Shown in pieces: positions 20,708-30,701 of a DNA stretch of 64,000 bases. A program made the position numbers and the translations under genes. How positions within the stretch are numbered: position 1 is the first letter of the stretch; each line of letters opens with the position of its first letter. Source of the stretch: an uncultured bacterium (GTDB lineage: Bacteria; Fidelibacterota; Marinisomatia; Marinisomatales; Marinisomataceae); the NCBI GenBank assembly GCA_905182795.1, contig CAJJCZ010000009.1, positions 1 through 64,000 on the forward strand, read 5' to 3'. The notes beneath the pieces are model-generated. The model made no database searches and was not told the origin of the DNA. It worked only from the letters and a program-made list of their open reading frames with translations.

Positions 20708-21297
20708 TTGATTCAATTACGGGTATTATTCAAAGAAAAGAGCCTACCAACCTTTTTATTCATATGAATGGTTTGGTTTTTAATATATCTATTTGCCTTA
20801 AAGATTATGAACAACTTCCCGAGTTAAATCAAGAAATTACAGTATTAACTTATTTGAATGTAAGAGAAGATTTGATGGAGCTGTATGGATTTTTAGAATA
20901 TGAAAGAAGACGTTTATTTGTTCAGCTGATAGGAGTCTCAGGTATTGGACCCAGAACAGCAATTAATTTACTTTCAAATATTTCGGTTGCTCACTTTAAA
21001 GAGAACATTGTTGCCAAGGATGTAAAGTCATTGAGTTTGATTCCAGGAATTGGACCTAAAACTGCGCAAAGAATTATCCTAGATATAAGAGAAAAAATAA
21101 CAAAAGATAAAGCAACGAAAGAAGGATTAGATGTATCAAAGATTAATTTCACATATGATGATATTTATACTGCACTTTCTTCTTTGGGATATAGAAAAAA
21201 TCAAATCGATAAAGCTATTAAGAAGCTAAATAAAGAAAATAGTTTTGAGGGTAATATCGAAGATGTAATTAAGAAGGTGTTAAATATAATCAGATGA
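20704..21297 (+). CDS. ruvA: Holliday junction helicase subunit RuvA
   Basis: LIGVSGIGPRTAINLLS, LIPGIGPKTAQRIILDI; adjacent to ruvC. Confidence 0.95.
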   Translation: MIDSITGIIQRKEPTNLFIHMNGLVFNISICLKDYEQLPELNQEITVLTYLNVREDLMELYGFLEYERRRLFVQLIGVSGIGPRTAINLLSNISVAHFKENIVAKDVKSLSLIPGIGPKTAQRIILDIREKITKDKATKEGLDVSKINFTYDDIYTALSSLGYRKNQIDKAIKKLNKENSFEGNIEDVIKKVLNIIR

Positions 21298-22370
21298 GTG
21301 AATCTTTAAAAACAACATTGTATGATTGTCATGATAAATTAGGAGCAAAGCTAGTCCCTTTTGCAGGATTCTTAATGCCATTACAGTACTCTGGAATTAT
21401 TGATGAGCATAAACATGTTAGATCTAAAGTAGGTTTATTTGATGTTAGTCATATGGGAGAATTTATTGTAAGTGGAAAAAATGCTAAACAATTTCTCCAA
21501 AACGTTACAATTAATGATATTAATGCCTTGAAGCCTGGAAAAGCTCAATATAGCGCACTTTGCAATGAAAGCGGTGGAATACTTGATGATTTGTTGATAT
21601 ATGATTTATCAGATCATTATATGCTTGTAGTTAATGCTTCTAACATTGAAAAGAACTTTAAATGGCTTGAAAAACATTTATTGAGCGAAGTAGTGTTGAA
21701 GGATATATCAGAAAATATGGGTTTGTTAGCAATACAGGGCCCTCTTTCTAGGGATATATTAGAGAGCTTCTATCCAGAAATTAGTTCGTTAAAATATTAT
21801 GAAACTTTAATGCCAGATTCTGATAGAACTATTGTTGCTCGAACAGGCTATTCAGGCGAATTGGGATTCGAAATATATGTATCAAATGACAAAATCGTTG
21901 ATTTGTGGAACAAGTTATTAGGTGCATCAGAACATATAAGACCTGTTGGTTTAGGGTGTAGAGATTCTTTAAGACTAGAAATGGGATATTGTCTCTATGG
22001 ACATGAATTAAATGAATCAATTAATCCAATAGAATCAGGGTTATCTTGGATTACAAAATTAGATACACAATTTATTGGATCTAAATTTTTGGCTGATATA
22101 AGTATAGAAAAAAAATTAGTACCACTAGTTTTAAAAGATAGAGCAATTCCTAGAGCTGAATATAAAATTTTTGATGATAATGATAATAAAATTGGGTTTA
22201 TTACGAGTGGCGCAATGTCGCCTAGTCTGAAGTTTGGTATAGCTTTAGCTTATATAGATCTACCTTATGCAAAAGATTTAAATTCTTTTAATATTAAAAT
22301 TCGTAATAATACTTTTACTATGGATAAAGCAAAGCTTCCCTTTTATAAACATGGAACATATTTAAAATAA
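21294..22370 (+). CDS. gcvT: Glycine cleavage system T protein
   Basis: VPFAGFLMPLQY, GLFDVSHMGEF, ARTGYSGELGFEIYV. Confidence 0.95.
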   Translation: MSESLKTTLYDCHDKLGAKLVPFAGFLMPLQYSGIIDEHKHVRSKVGLFDVSHMGEFIVSGKNAKQFLQNVTINDINALKPGKAQYSALCNESGGILDDLLIYDLSDHYMLVVNASNIEKNFKWLEKHLLSEVVLKDISENMGLLAIQGPLSRDILESFYPEISSLKYYETLMPDSDRTIVARTGYSGELGFEIYVSNDKIVDLWNKLLGASEHIRPVGLGCRDSLRLEMGYCLYGHELNESINPIESGLSWITKLDTQFIGSKFLADISIEKKLVPLVLKDRAIPRAEYKIFDDNDNKIGFITSGAMSPSLKFGIALAYIDLPYAKDLNSFNIKIRNNTFTMDKAKLPFYKHGTYLK

Positions 22371-24643
22371 TGGATAAAAAACGAATACAAATTATTGGAT
22401 GGTTACTAGCTTTTTGTTCTTTTTTAACCTTAGGATCTATGATAGGTTATGATGCATCAGAAGAACCTTCTCTTGTTTCAAATTCAATTAATAACCCCTT
22501 TAATATTGTAGGAGTATATATTGGCTATTATTTCATAAAGTTAGGTTTTGGATATGCCGCTTACATGATTCCCCTAATTGGCTTAACTGTATCATTTTAT
22601 TTAATTTCAAATTTTAGTTTCATGCTATCAAGACTAATAAGTTATCAATTAGGACTTCTTTTTTATCTTTCAATTACTCTAGGTTTATTTCAAAATTATA
22701 ATTCACTTTCTTCTGATATTAGCTATGAGTATTCAGGTTTATTAGGTGGCTTAGTATTAAGCTTATTTCATGATTGGATTGGTTTAATTGGTTCTATCAG
22801 CTTGATAACACTTTTATGGATATTGCTTTTTGTAGGATTTTTTAATTTAGATCTTTATAGTAGTTTTCAATCTGCAGTATCTTTTATTCAATCTAAAATT
22901 AAGTCATTAAGCGATATTAATTGGCGAGTTTGGTTAAAAAATGAAGACAAACACTTACAAGAAGAAGTTAAAAAAATCATTGATGATGAATCTTTCCTAC
23001 ATGACATAACTGAAGAAGAATCAAAGGAAAATACTTCAGTCGATAGTCCAGTAGACGTAGTCGAAGAATTAAAAGAAGAAGTCATTGATGATATAGAGTC
23101 TGAAGATGAATTATCAATTGAAAAAGAAATTGTTGAGAAAGAAGTAGATATTGATCAAAAAAGATCAAATTCTATTATTAAGAAAGACTGGAAGTTTCCA
23201 TCTACAGATTTATTAGAATTTATTTCAGATGAATCAGAGGAATTGAGTACAGATTATCTAAAAGATAGAGCTGAATTTCTGCGTAATTCTATTTCAACCT
23301 TTGGAGTAGAGGGAAAGACAGGATCAATTAAAACAGGTCCAATTATTACATTATTTGAAATAGAGCCAGCTGAAGGAGTAAGAGTAAATAAATTTGTTCA
23401 GCTATCAGATGATATTGCAAGAGTTATGGAAGCAGATAGAGTAAGAGTGTTAGCTCCTATACCTGGAACATCCCTTGTAGGGGTTGAAATTCCGAATGAT
23501 AACCCTCAAACTATTTATTTGAAATCAGTTATTAATTCTGAAAAATATTTAAAGTCCAATTCAAAGCTAAAGCTAGCAATTGGAAAGGGAATTCTTGGAG
23601 ATATTGCTATTCTTGATTTAGTAGAGATGCCTCACCTATTGATTGCTGGAACAACAGGCTCAGGAAAGTCTGTGTCGTTGAATACTATTATTGTCAGTCT
23701 TCTTTATCAGTTAAAGCCAGATGAAGTTAAGTTTGTTATTATTGATCCCAAGAAGGTGGAAATGTCTTTATATAAAGGACTTGAAGATCATTATTTATTA
23801 AAATTTGATGGTATTGATGAGTCAATTATTACCAAGAAAGATAATGCAATTTTAGCCTTAAGGTCGTTGGAAAAAGAAATGGATTCAAGATACGATCTAC
23901 TTGCCAAGTCTGTAAAAAGAAATATTGCTGAATACAACAGCATGATGAAAAAAAATAAGAAAGATTTAATGCCATATATTGTACTTATGATTGACGAATT
24001 AGCTGATTTAATGATGTATAGTCCTAGAGATGTTGAGGCTCCTATTGCCAGATTAGCTCAATTAGCAAGAGCTGTTGGTATTCATCTAGTTATTGCAACA
24101 CAGAGACCTTCTGTTGATGTTATCACAGGTGTTATTAAGGCAAACTTTCCCGCTAGAATAGCATTTCAAGTAGCTACAAAAATTGATTCTAGAACAATTT
24201 TAGACGTAAATGGTGCAGATAAATTAATTGGAAAAGGAGACATGCTTTATCAAAAACCAGGAGCCTCTTCTCCTGTTAGGATGCATGGTGCTTTTGTTAC
24301 TTTGAAAGAAATTGAAGACTTAGTAGGATATATATCCAAGCAACCAAAGCCAAATGAAATTATACTTGAAACTGTTAGAGATAATGTAAGTACTCTTGGT
24401 GGTAGTGAGGGAGGTATTGAAGATGAACTTCTTGAGAAGGCAATTGAAATTGTAGTAGTAAGTAAGCAAGGATCTATTTCATTATTACAAAGGAGATTAT
24501 CCATAGGTTATTCTAGAGCAGCTAGGTTAATAGATGAGATGGAAAGATTAAAAATTGTAGGATCTTTTACTGGAAGTAAAGCTCGCGAAGTTCTGGTTGA
24601 TGAGTCCTATTTAGAGACAATCAAAGATGATCAAGAAGTATAG
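22370..24643 (+). CDS. ftsK: DNA translocase FtsK/SpoIIIE
   Basis: N-terminal TMs, LIAGTTGSGKSVSLNTIIVSLLY, VIATQRPSVDVITGVIKANFPARIAF, C-terminal gamma domain. Confidence 0.96.
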   Translation: MDKKRIQIIGWLLAFCSFLTLGSMIGYDASEEPSLVSNSINNPFNIVGVYIGYYFIKLGFGYAAYMIPLIGLTVSFYLISNFSFMLSRLISYQLGLLFYLSITLGLFQNYNSLSSDISYEYSGLLGGLVLSLFHDWIGLIGSISLITLLWILLFVGFFNLDLYSSFQSAVSFIQSKIKSLSDINWRVWLKNEDKHLQEEVKKIIDDESFLHDITEEESKENTSVDSPVDVVEELKEEVIDDIESEDELSIEKEIVEKEVDIDQKRSNSIIKKDWKFPSTDLLEFISDESEELSTDYLKDRAEFLRNSISTFGVEGKTGSIKTGPIITLFEIEPAEGVRVNKFVQLSDDIARVMEADRVRVLAPIPGTSLVGVEIPNDNPQTIYLKSVINSEKYLKSNSKLKLAIGKGILGDIAILDLVEMPHLLIAGTTGSGKSVSLNTIIVSLLYQLKPDEVKFVIIDPKKVEMSLYKGLEDHYLLKFDGIDESIITKKDNAILALRSLEKEMDSRYDLLAKSVKRNIAEYNSMMKKNKKDLMPYIVLMIDELADLMMYSPRDVEAPIARLAQLARAVGIHLVIATQRPSVDVITGVIKANFPARIAFQVATKIDSRTILDVNGADKLIGKGDMLYQKPGASSPVRMHGAFVTLKEIEDLVGYISKQPKPNEIILETVRDNVSTLGGSEGGIEDELLEKAIEIVVVSKQGSISLLQRRLSIGYSRAARLIDEMERLKIVGSFTGSKAREVLVDESYLETIKDDQEV

Positions 24644-25187
24644 TTTAATTTTACTATTAAGTATATCATTTGGACAGAATACGATTGAAGATAATGTCGC
24701 TTCATTTATTGAAAGTCTTGATAATAAAACTCTCATATTAATTATTGAAAAAGATAGCGTTAATAGTAATGCAACTCTATCTATATTAAATGAAAAAATT
24801 TATTTTGATACATTGAGCGAAGATGGAACAGTTGCTGTCATAGATAGTGTAAGTATTATAACCTACGACTTTAACAATCAAGTGATGATTATGGAAACTG
24901 TGGACAATACTTTTTTAGATATTTTTAATAGTAATAATTTATCAAAGTATAACATCATCAATAAAAATATTCAGTATGGAATATGTAAAATTGACTATGA
25001 ATTTGAATCACTTTTGACGTCAATTCAGTTTGATATAACTGCAAAAGAAATTATATCAGTTGAAGTGAAAGATGGTGATATCACTTTATTCAAATCTCGA
25101 ATAAAAAGTATTTCAACATTTAATTCTTATATCAATGAAAAGAACTTTGATTCTTGGAAAGTGTTAGATTGGAGAGAGAATGAGTAA
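24627..25187 (+). CDS. Secreted LolA-like outer-membrane lipoprotein carrier family protein
   Basis: Signal peptide and LolA-like size/pattern downstream of ftsK. Confidence 0.5.
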   Translation: MIKKYSLILLLSISFGQNTIEDNVASFIESLDNKTLILIIEKDSVNSNATLSILNEKIYFDTLSEDGTVAVIDSVSIITYDFNNQVMIMETVDNTFLDIFNSNNLSKYNIINKNIQYGICKIDYEFESLLTSIQFDITAKEIISVEVKDGDITLFKSRIKSISTFNSYINEKNFDSWKVLDWRENE

Positions 25188-25731
25188 GATATTTGATACA
25201 ATATTTTTAGATAGAGATGGAACAATCAGTCATGATCCTTATGGCTATATAAATAGTCTTTCTGAGTATCATTTTTTTGATTATACATTTGAGGCATTAG
25301 AAATATTAAGCAAATATACTAACAAGTTTATAATTGTTACCAATCAATCAGGTTTAGCTTCCGGTAAAATTGATATAGAAAATTTAGAAGAAATAAATAG
25401 CTTCATTTATAAAGAATTTGAAAAAAGAAATCTCCCTTTAAAGAAGATATATTTTTCTGAAAATTATGATGAAGGTTATGACTCTATGCGAAAACCTGGT
25501 ATAGGAATGTTTGTAAAAGCGAAAGAAGATTTCAATATTGATTTATCAAAAAGTTTAATGATTGGAGATTCTATTGTAGATATGCAAGTAGGAGATAGGC
25601 TTGATATGAAAACTATTTTCTTACTCACAGGATTCGGTAAAGAGTATTTAGCTGAGGTTAAAGATAAGTGTGATCCTAATTTTATAGCAAAGGATTTACT
25701 GGAAGCATCAAAGGAGATAGTATCAATATAG
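25180..25731 (+). CDS. HAD-IIIA phosphatase, D,D-heptose 1,7-bisphosphate phosphatase (GmhB)-like
   Basis: FLDRDGTISHDP, IVTNQSGLASG, RKPGIGMFVKA, MIGDSIVDMQVG. Confidence 0.87.
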   Translation: MSKIFDTIFLDRDGTISHDPYGYINSLSEYHFFDYTFEALEILSKYTNKFIIVTNQSGLASGKIDIENLEEINSFIYKEFEKRNLPLKKIYFSENYDEGYDSMRKPGIGMFVKAKEDFNIDLSKSLMIGDSIVDMQVGDRLDMKTIFLLTGFGKEYLAEVKDKCDPNFIAKDLLEASKEIVSI

Positions 25732-26621
25732 GAATTGTATATGGAGGTAATTCTGAGGAGAGTCAAGTTTCCATAAAGTCTGGAGAGGCTATATCTAACG
25801 CTTGTCAAAAGATGGGATATAAGGTTTCTGAATTTCATATATCGAATAATAGTATTGATAATATTCTTCCAGATCTTAAAAAGTTAGACTTTGTATTTTT
25901 AGCATTACATGGAGTCTTTGGAGAAGATGGTTCCATACAAACAATTTTAGATCATAACGATATAGCCTACAATGGATCTCAATCAAATTCTTCTAAAAAT
26001 TGCTTTGATAAGAATCTTACTAAAGCGATTGCTAAAAATAATAATATTCTAACACCACATTTCATGTTAGTAAATAAAAGAAATTTTGATATCAATGATT
26101 ATAATTTTAAAAAGTCTGTTATTAAACCAAATAAACAGGGGAGTTCAGTTGGTTTTTCTATTATAGATAATCAAAATGAAATTGCATCTGCGCTAGATTC
26201 TGCTCTTGATTATGATACCTGCGCGCTAATAGAGGAATATATCGAAGGTCGTGAAATTACAGTATCAATTTTAGGTAATGAGGCACTTCCTATTATAGAA
26301 ATTGAGCCAAATTATGGAGTATATGATTATAAGGCAAAATATACAAAAGGAGCATCTAATTATATATGTCCTGCAATTATGCCTGAATCAATATCAGATA
26401 GCATAAAGGACATTGCTTTAAAGACTCATCAGCTATTGAATTGTGAGATTTATTCTAGAGTAGATTTTAGATTAGATGATAATAATGAGTGTTGGTTACT
26501 TGAAATAAATACATTACCAGGAATGACTGAAACAAGCTTGTTTCCAATGGCAGCAAAAGCTGTTGGATTATCTTTTGAAGATTTAATTGATAAAATTATT
26601 AAATTGTCTCTAGAAAAATGA
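25722..26621 (+). CDS. ddl: D-alanine--D-alanine ligase; N-terminus extended upstream of the ORF-track ATG (25812) with no canonical start codon
   Basis: NIGIVYGGNSEESQVSIKSGEAISNACQKMGYKV is in frame upstream of 25812; ALHGVFGEDGSIQ, KPNKQGSSVGFS, EINTLPGMTETS. Start placed provisionally at ATC 25722, 5 nt after AAGGAG at 25711-25716. Confidence 0.85.
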   Translation: MNIGIVYGGNSEESQVSIKSGEAISNACQKMGYKVSEFHISNNSIDNILPDLKKLDFVFLALHGVFGEDGSIQTILDHNDIAYNGSQSNSSKNCFDKNLTKAIAKNNNILTPHFMLVNKRNFDINDYNFKKSVIKPNKQGSSVGFSIIDNQNEIASALDSALDYDTCALIEEYIEGREITVSILGNEALPIIEIEPNYGVYDYKAKYTKGASNYICPAIMPESISDSIKDIALKTHQLLNCEIYSRVDFRLDDNNECWLLEINTLPGMTETSLFPMAAKAVGLSFEDLIDKIIKLSLEK

Positions 26622-27997
26622 AATTACAATTTTACAATTCAGTTACTTCAGAAAAAGAAGAGTTCCAATCCATATCAAATAACGAGGTATTGGTATACGG
26701 TTGTGGTCCAACAGTTTATAACTCTCCTCATATAGGAAATTTTAGAACATTTGTATTCTATGATTTGCTTAATAGAGTGCTTTTACAAAATGGATATACT
26801 GTGAAAAATGTTATCAATATCACAGATATAGATGATAAGATTATTGATAGAGTTAATAATGAAGATATTGCATTTAACGATTTAACACAAAAGTATGAAC
26901 GTATTTTTTTAGATCAATCAGATTCTCTTAATATTTTACCGTCCACTTTTAATCCTAGAGCTTCAGAGCATATATCAGAAATGATTCATTTTATCAAATC
27001 TCTTATAGCTAAAGGGGTTGCTTATAATGTAGATGGGAATATTTTTTTTGATACAAAAGAGTATAGTAAATATGGAAAGTTTGTAAATATTGATGATGAT
27101 AATTTATCTAGAGAAGATAATGAGCTTGGAAAGAAACACCCTAATGACTTTGCATTGTGGAAAGCTTGGAAAGATTCCGATGGTGAAATTACATGGGCAT
27201 CAGATTGGGGAAATGGTAGACCTGCATGGCATACAGAATGTGCTGTATTAGGAACGCAATTATTGGGAGAATCTATCGATATTCATTGCGGTGGAATTGA
27301 TTTAAAATTTCCTCATCATGAAAATGAATCTGCTCAAGTAGAAGCATTACTAGGAAATCAATTTGCAAATTATTGGCTTCATGCAGAACATTTAATTTTT
27401 GATAGCGAGAAAATGAGTAAATCTCTAGGCAATACATTAAGTGTATCTGATTTACTAAAAAAATATTCTCCTGAAACGTTAAGATTATTTTTGCTTTCAT
27501 CTCACTATAGATCAAAAGTATCTTTTTCAGATAAAAAATTAGATGATTCATCAAAGATGATTGACAAGATTGATAGGTTTATAAATAATTTTGATTTAGA
27601 TACGATTGATATTGATGGTGTAGAATATGGTAGTTTTCATTTATCTTTTCTTGATGCTTTAAATGATGATTTGAACACGCCAGAAGCTCTTGGTGTATTT
27701 TTTGATTTTATCAATACGATAAACAAAAATATTGATAATGAATCCATGACAGAAGATTTAAAGATTCAATCAAAAATATTTATTAATTTATTTAATTCAA
27801 TTTTTAGCATTATTAATACATCTTTATCGAATAAAGAATCTATACCTAAAAATATCCAACATCTTGCTTCCGCAAGAGAAGAAATGAGAAATAAATCTGA
27901 CTGGAATGAAGCAGATAAGCTAAGACAAAAGATTGAAAGTCTAGGCTGGCTTATTGAAGATACAAAGAATGGTCAGAAACTCACTCAAAAGAAATAA
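26618..27997 (+). CDS. cysS: Cysteinyl-tRNA synthetase
   Basis: YGCGPTVYNSPHIGNFRTFVFYD, HCGGIDLKFPHHENESAQ, KMSKSLGN. Confidence 0.97.
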   Translation: MKLQFYNSVTSEKEEFQSISNNEVLVYGCGPTVYNSPHIGNFRTFVFYDLLNRVLLQNGYTVKNVINITDIDDKIIDRVNNEDIAFNDLTQKYERIFLDQSDSLNILPSTFNPRASEHISEMIHFIKSLIAKGVAYNVDGNIFFDTKEYSKYGKFVNIDDDNLSREDNELGKKHPNDFALWKAWKDSDGEITWASDWGNGRPAWHTECAVLGTQLLGESIDIHCGGIDLKFPHHENESAQVEALLGNQFANYWLHAEHLIFDSEKMSKSLGNTLSVSDLLKKYSPETLRLFLLSSHYRSKVSFSDKKLDDSSKMIDKIDRFINNFDLDTIDIDGVEYGSFHLSFLDALNDDLNTPEALGVFFDFINTINKNIDNESMTEDLKIQSKIFINLFNSIFSIINTSLSNKESIPKNIQHLASAREEMRNKSDWNEADKLRQKIESLGWLIEDTKNGQKLTQKK

Positions 27998-28072
27998 TTT
28001 GTTTTCCTCGTAATTCTTCTTATATTTCGTGGCTTTTACCTACGCGTGCGTGTATAGGTATATACTAACATT

Positions 28073-28145
28073 GCCGGTGTAGCTCAGTTGGTAGAGCAAG
28101 TGATTTGTAATCACTAGGTCGGGGGTTCAAGTCCTCTCGCCGGCT
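28073..28145 (+). tRNA. tRNA-Thr (anticodon TGT)
   Basis: Cloverleaf: GCCGGTG/CGCCGGC acceptor, AGTGA-TTTGTAA-TCACT anticodon arm, GGTTCAAGTCC T-arm. Confidence 0.96.
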
Positions 28146-28225
28146 CAGTTTTTTTGAGTTAAAAGTAAGATATTTGAAAATTTTTTTGTCCTACTATCCA
28201 GGTAGTAATTGAGTATTAGGATTTC

Positions 28226-28308
28226 GGGCAAATGGCCGAGTGGTTAAAGGCAGCAGACTGTAAATCTGCCTACGTAAGTATACGGAGGTTCGAATCCTTC
28301 TTTGCCCA
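28226..28308 (+). tRNA. tRNA-Tyr (anticodon GTA)
   Basis: GGGCAAA/TTTGCCC acceptor, CTGTAAA anticodon loop, long variable arm. Confidence 0.96.
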
Positions 28309-28317
28309 CAGATTTTT

Positions 28318-28390
28318 GCGAGTGTAGCTCAGCTGGTAGAGCATCAGCCTTCCAAGCTGAGGGTCGCGCGTTCGAATCGCGTCACTCGCT
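28318..28390 (+). tRNA. tRNA-Gly (anticodon TCC)
   Basis: GCGAGTG/CACTCGC acceptor, CTTCCAA anticodon loop. Confidence 0.96.
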
Positions 28391-28402
28391 CAAGTAATTA
28401 TT

Positions 28403-28475
28403 GCCTGCGTAGCTCAGTAGGTAGAGCACTTCGTTGGTAACGAAGAGGTCACCGGTTCAACCCCGGTCGTAGGCT
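28403..28475 (+). tRNA. tRNA-Thr (anticodon GGT)
   Basis: GCCTGCG/CGTAGGC acceptor, TTGGTAA anticodon loop. Confidence 0.96.
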
Positions 28476-28526
28476 CAAAAAAGAATTGAAGATTTATAAT
28501 TTTGATAAAATAAAGGAGAGTAAAAA

Positions 28527-29717
28527 ATGGCTAAAGAAGTATTTAAAAGAAATAAGCCTCACTGTAATATTGGTACTATTGGTCACGTTGATCATGGTAA
28601 AACAACGTTAACAGCAGCTATTACACAAACCCAAGCTAATTTGGGATTAGCTGAACAACGTTCTTTTGACACTATTGATAATGCACCTGAGGAAAAAGAA
28701 AGAGGTATTACAATTCAGACATCTCATGTTGAGTATGAGACTGCTAATCGTCACTATGCTCACGTTGACTGTCCTGGTCACGCTGACTATATTAAAAATA
28801 TGATTACTGGTGCTGCACAGATGGATGGTGGTATTCTTGTGGTTAGTGCCGCAGATGGTCCTATGCCTCAAACTCGTGAGCACGTTCTTTTAGCTCGTCA
28901 GGTAAATGTTCCAAGTCTAGTTGTTTTTATGAACAAAGTAGATCAGGTAGACGATGAAGAGCTTTTAGAGTTAGTAGAAATGGAACTTAGAGATCTATTA
29001 AGCGAATACAAATTTGATGGAGATAACACTCCAATCATTAAGGGAAGTGCTTTAAAAGCTCTTGAGAATCCTGGTGATGCGGAAGCAACAAAATGTATTA
29101 CTGAATTAATGGAAGCTTGTGACTCATTTATTCCTCAACCAAAAAGAGCGCTTGATAAGCCGTTCTTGATGCCTGTTGAAGATGTATTTAGTATTACAGG
29201 TAGAGGAACTGTTGGAACGGGTAGAATTGAATCGGGTAAGATCAAAGTCGGTGACGAAGTTGAACTTATTGGTATGGGTTCTGATATGACTACTACTATT
29301 ACAGGAGTAGAAATGTTTCAAAAAACACTCAATGAAGGAGAAGCAGGAGATAATGCTGGTCTTTTAATGAGAGGTATTGAAAAAGATGACTTAAAAAGAG
29401 GTATGGTTGCAGCCGCTAAAGGTTCAATTACTCCTCATACTAAGTTCAAAGCAAATGTATATGTTTTGAAAAAAGAAGAAGGCGGAAGACATACTCCATT
29501 CTTTAACAATTACAGACCTCAGTTCTACTTTAGAACTACAGATGTAACTGGAGTAGTTACATTACCTGAAGGCACTGAAATGGTTATGCCTGGAGATAAT
29601 GTTGAAATGTCAGTTGAATTAATTACACCGATTGCTATGAATCAAGAGCTAAGGTTTGCTATCAGAGAAGGTGGACATACAGTAGGGGCGGGAGTCGTTA
29701 CTTCCATTGAAGACTAA
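28527..29717 (+). CDS. tuf: Elongation factor Tu
   Basis: [47 protein letters not shown]. Confidence 0.98.
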   Translation: MAKEVFKRNKPHCNIGTIGHVDHGKTTLTAAITQTQANLGLAEQRSFDTIDNAPEEKERGITIQTSHVEYETANRHYAHVDCPGHADYIKNMITGAAQMDGGILVVSAADGPMPQTREHVLLARQVNVPSLVVFMNKVDQVDDEELLELVEMELRDLLSEYKFDGDNTPIIKGSALKALENPGDAEATKCITELMEACDSFIPQPKRALDKPFLMPVEDVFSITGRGTVGTGRIESGKIKVGDEVELIGMGSDMTTTITGVEMFQKTLNEGEAGDNAGLLMRGIEKDDLKRGMVAAAKGSITPHTKFKANVYVLKKEEGGRHTPFFNNYRPQFYFRTTDVTGVVTLPEGTEMVMPGDNVEMSVELITPIAMNQELRFAIREGGHTVGAGVVTSIED

Positions 29718-29720
29718 GAG

Positions 29721-29885
29721 ATGGCTGGCAATAGTAAAAGAGCAATTGTAAGACTTGAGAGTTCTGCCGGGACAGGATATCGCTATACTGTTACTAAAAA
29801 TAAGAGTAAGCATCCTGATAAACTTGAATATAAGAAGTTTGATCCTGTAGCTCGCAAGCATGTTCTTTTTAAAGAAATAAAATAA
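29721..29885 (+). CDS. rpmG: 50S ribosomal protein L33 (54 aa)
   Basis: [54 protein letters not shown]; between tuf and tRNA-Trp. Confidence 0.95.
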   Translation: MAGNSKRAIVRLESSAGTGYRYTVTKNKSKHPDKLEYKKFDPVARKHVLFKEIK

Positions 29886-29895
29886 AATAGCAAAT

Positions 29896-29968
29896 AGGTG
29901 AGTAGCTCAATTGGTAGAGCATCGGTCTCCAAAACCGGGGGTTGCGGGTTCAATTCCTGCCTCACCTG
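29896..29968 (+). tRNA. tRNA-Trp (anticodon CCA)
   Basis: AGGTGAG/CTCACCT acceptor, CTCCAAA anticodon loop; upstream of secE. Confidence 0.96.
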
Positions 29969-29983
29969 CAAAAAGGGAAAAGT

Positions 29984-30166
29984 ATGTTAAAAGCGGTAAA
30001 AGATTTTTTAAATCAAGTATACCTAGAAATGAATAAAGTTTCTTGGCCAAGTTACTCTGAATTAAGAGGATCGACTTATCTGATTATTATTTTTTTCTTA
30101 GTGTTTGCATTATTTTTATTTGGAGTTGATTGGGTAATTCAAAAATTAGTGAGAGTGTTATTATGA
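29984..30166 (+). CDS. secE: Preprotein translocase subunit SecE
   Basis: MLKAVKDFLNQVYLEMNKVSWPSYSELRGSTYLIIIFF; upstream of nusG. Confidence 0.95.
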   Translation: MLKAVKDFLNQVYLEMNKVSWPSYSELRGSTYLIIIFFLVFALFLFGVDWVIQKLVRVLL

Positions 30167-30696
30167 ATTGGTATACTTTAAGAGTTATGTCAGGTAAAGA
30201 GGAAAAAATTAAAAATAATATTTTCCGAGAACTTGAATATGAGCAAGATATAGCATCACATGTTGAGGAGATTTTAATACCAACTGAAAATGTAATAGAC
30301 ATGAAGAATGGAAAGAAACAGGTAAAGAAAAAAACATTCTTTCCTGGATACATCCTTTTAAATATGGAAATGAATAACGAAACAAAATTTTTTATTGAAG
30401 GTATTGACGGTGTAATGAGTTTTGTGGGACCCAAAGGGAACCCTCAATCATTGAATGATGCTGAGATCAAAAGAATTATTGGTTCTTTTGACGCAGACGA
30501 TGATTCGGTAGAAGAAATGGAAGAAATGCCATTTAAGGTTGGAGATTCTGTCAAAGTAACAGATGGACCTTTCAAAGATTTTAATGGCCTTGTTCAAGAG
30601 ATTAACGATAAAAACAGAATTAAAGTAAATGTCAATATTTTTGGTCGTCCGACTCCTATTGAATTAAGCTTTAATCAAATATTGATAGAGAACTAA
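30163..30696 (+). CDS. nusG: Transcription termination/antitermination protein NusG
   Basis: [33 protein letters not shown]-terminal KOW region; ATG at 30163 preferred. Confidence 0.96.
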   Translation: MNWYTLRVMSGKEEKIKNNIFRELEYEQDIASHVEEILIPTENVIDMKNGKKQVKKKTFFPGYILLNMEMNNETKFFIEGIDGVMSFVGPKGNPQSLNDAEIKRIIGSFDADDDSVEEMEEMPFKVGDSVKVTDGPFKDFNGLVQEINDKNRIKVNVNIFGRPTPIELSFNQILIEN

Positions 30697-30701
30697 ATAA
30701 A

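Noticed and set aside
25476-25838. 120-aa minus-strand ORF across the HAD/ddl junction
   Set aside because: Antisense to two well-supported + strand genes; no domain signal.
28146-28225. Inverted repeat CTAC...GTAG with a T-run between tRNA-Thr and tRNA-Tyr as a terminator or ncRNA
   Set aside because: Stem too short and AT-rich; the T-run lies before the stem, so not a convincing terminator.
28073-28475. Four-tRNA cluster as a phage or island tRNA array
   Set aside because: Thr-Tyr-Gly-Thr followed by tuf, rpmG, tRNA-Trp, secE and nusG is a widespread conserved bacterial arrangement.
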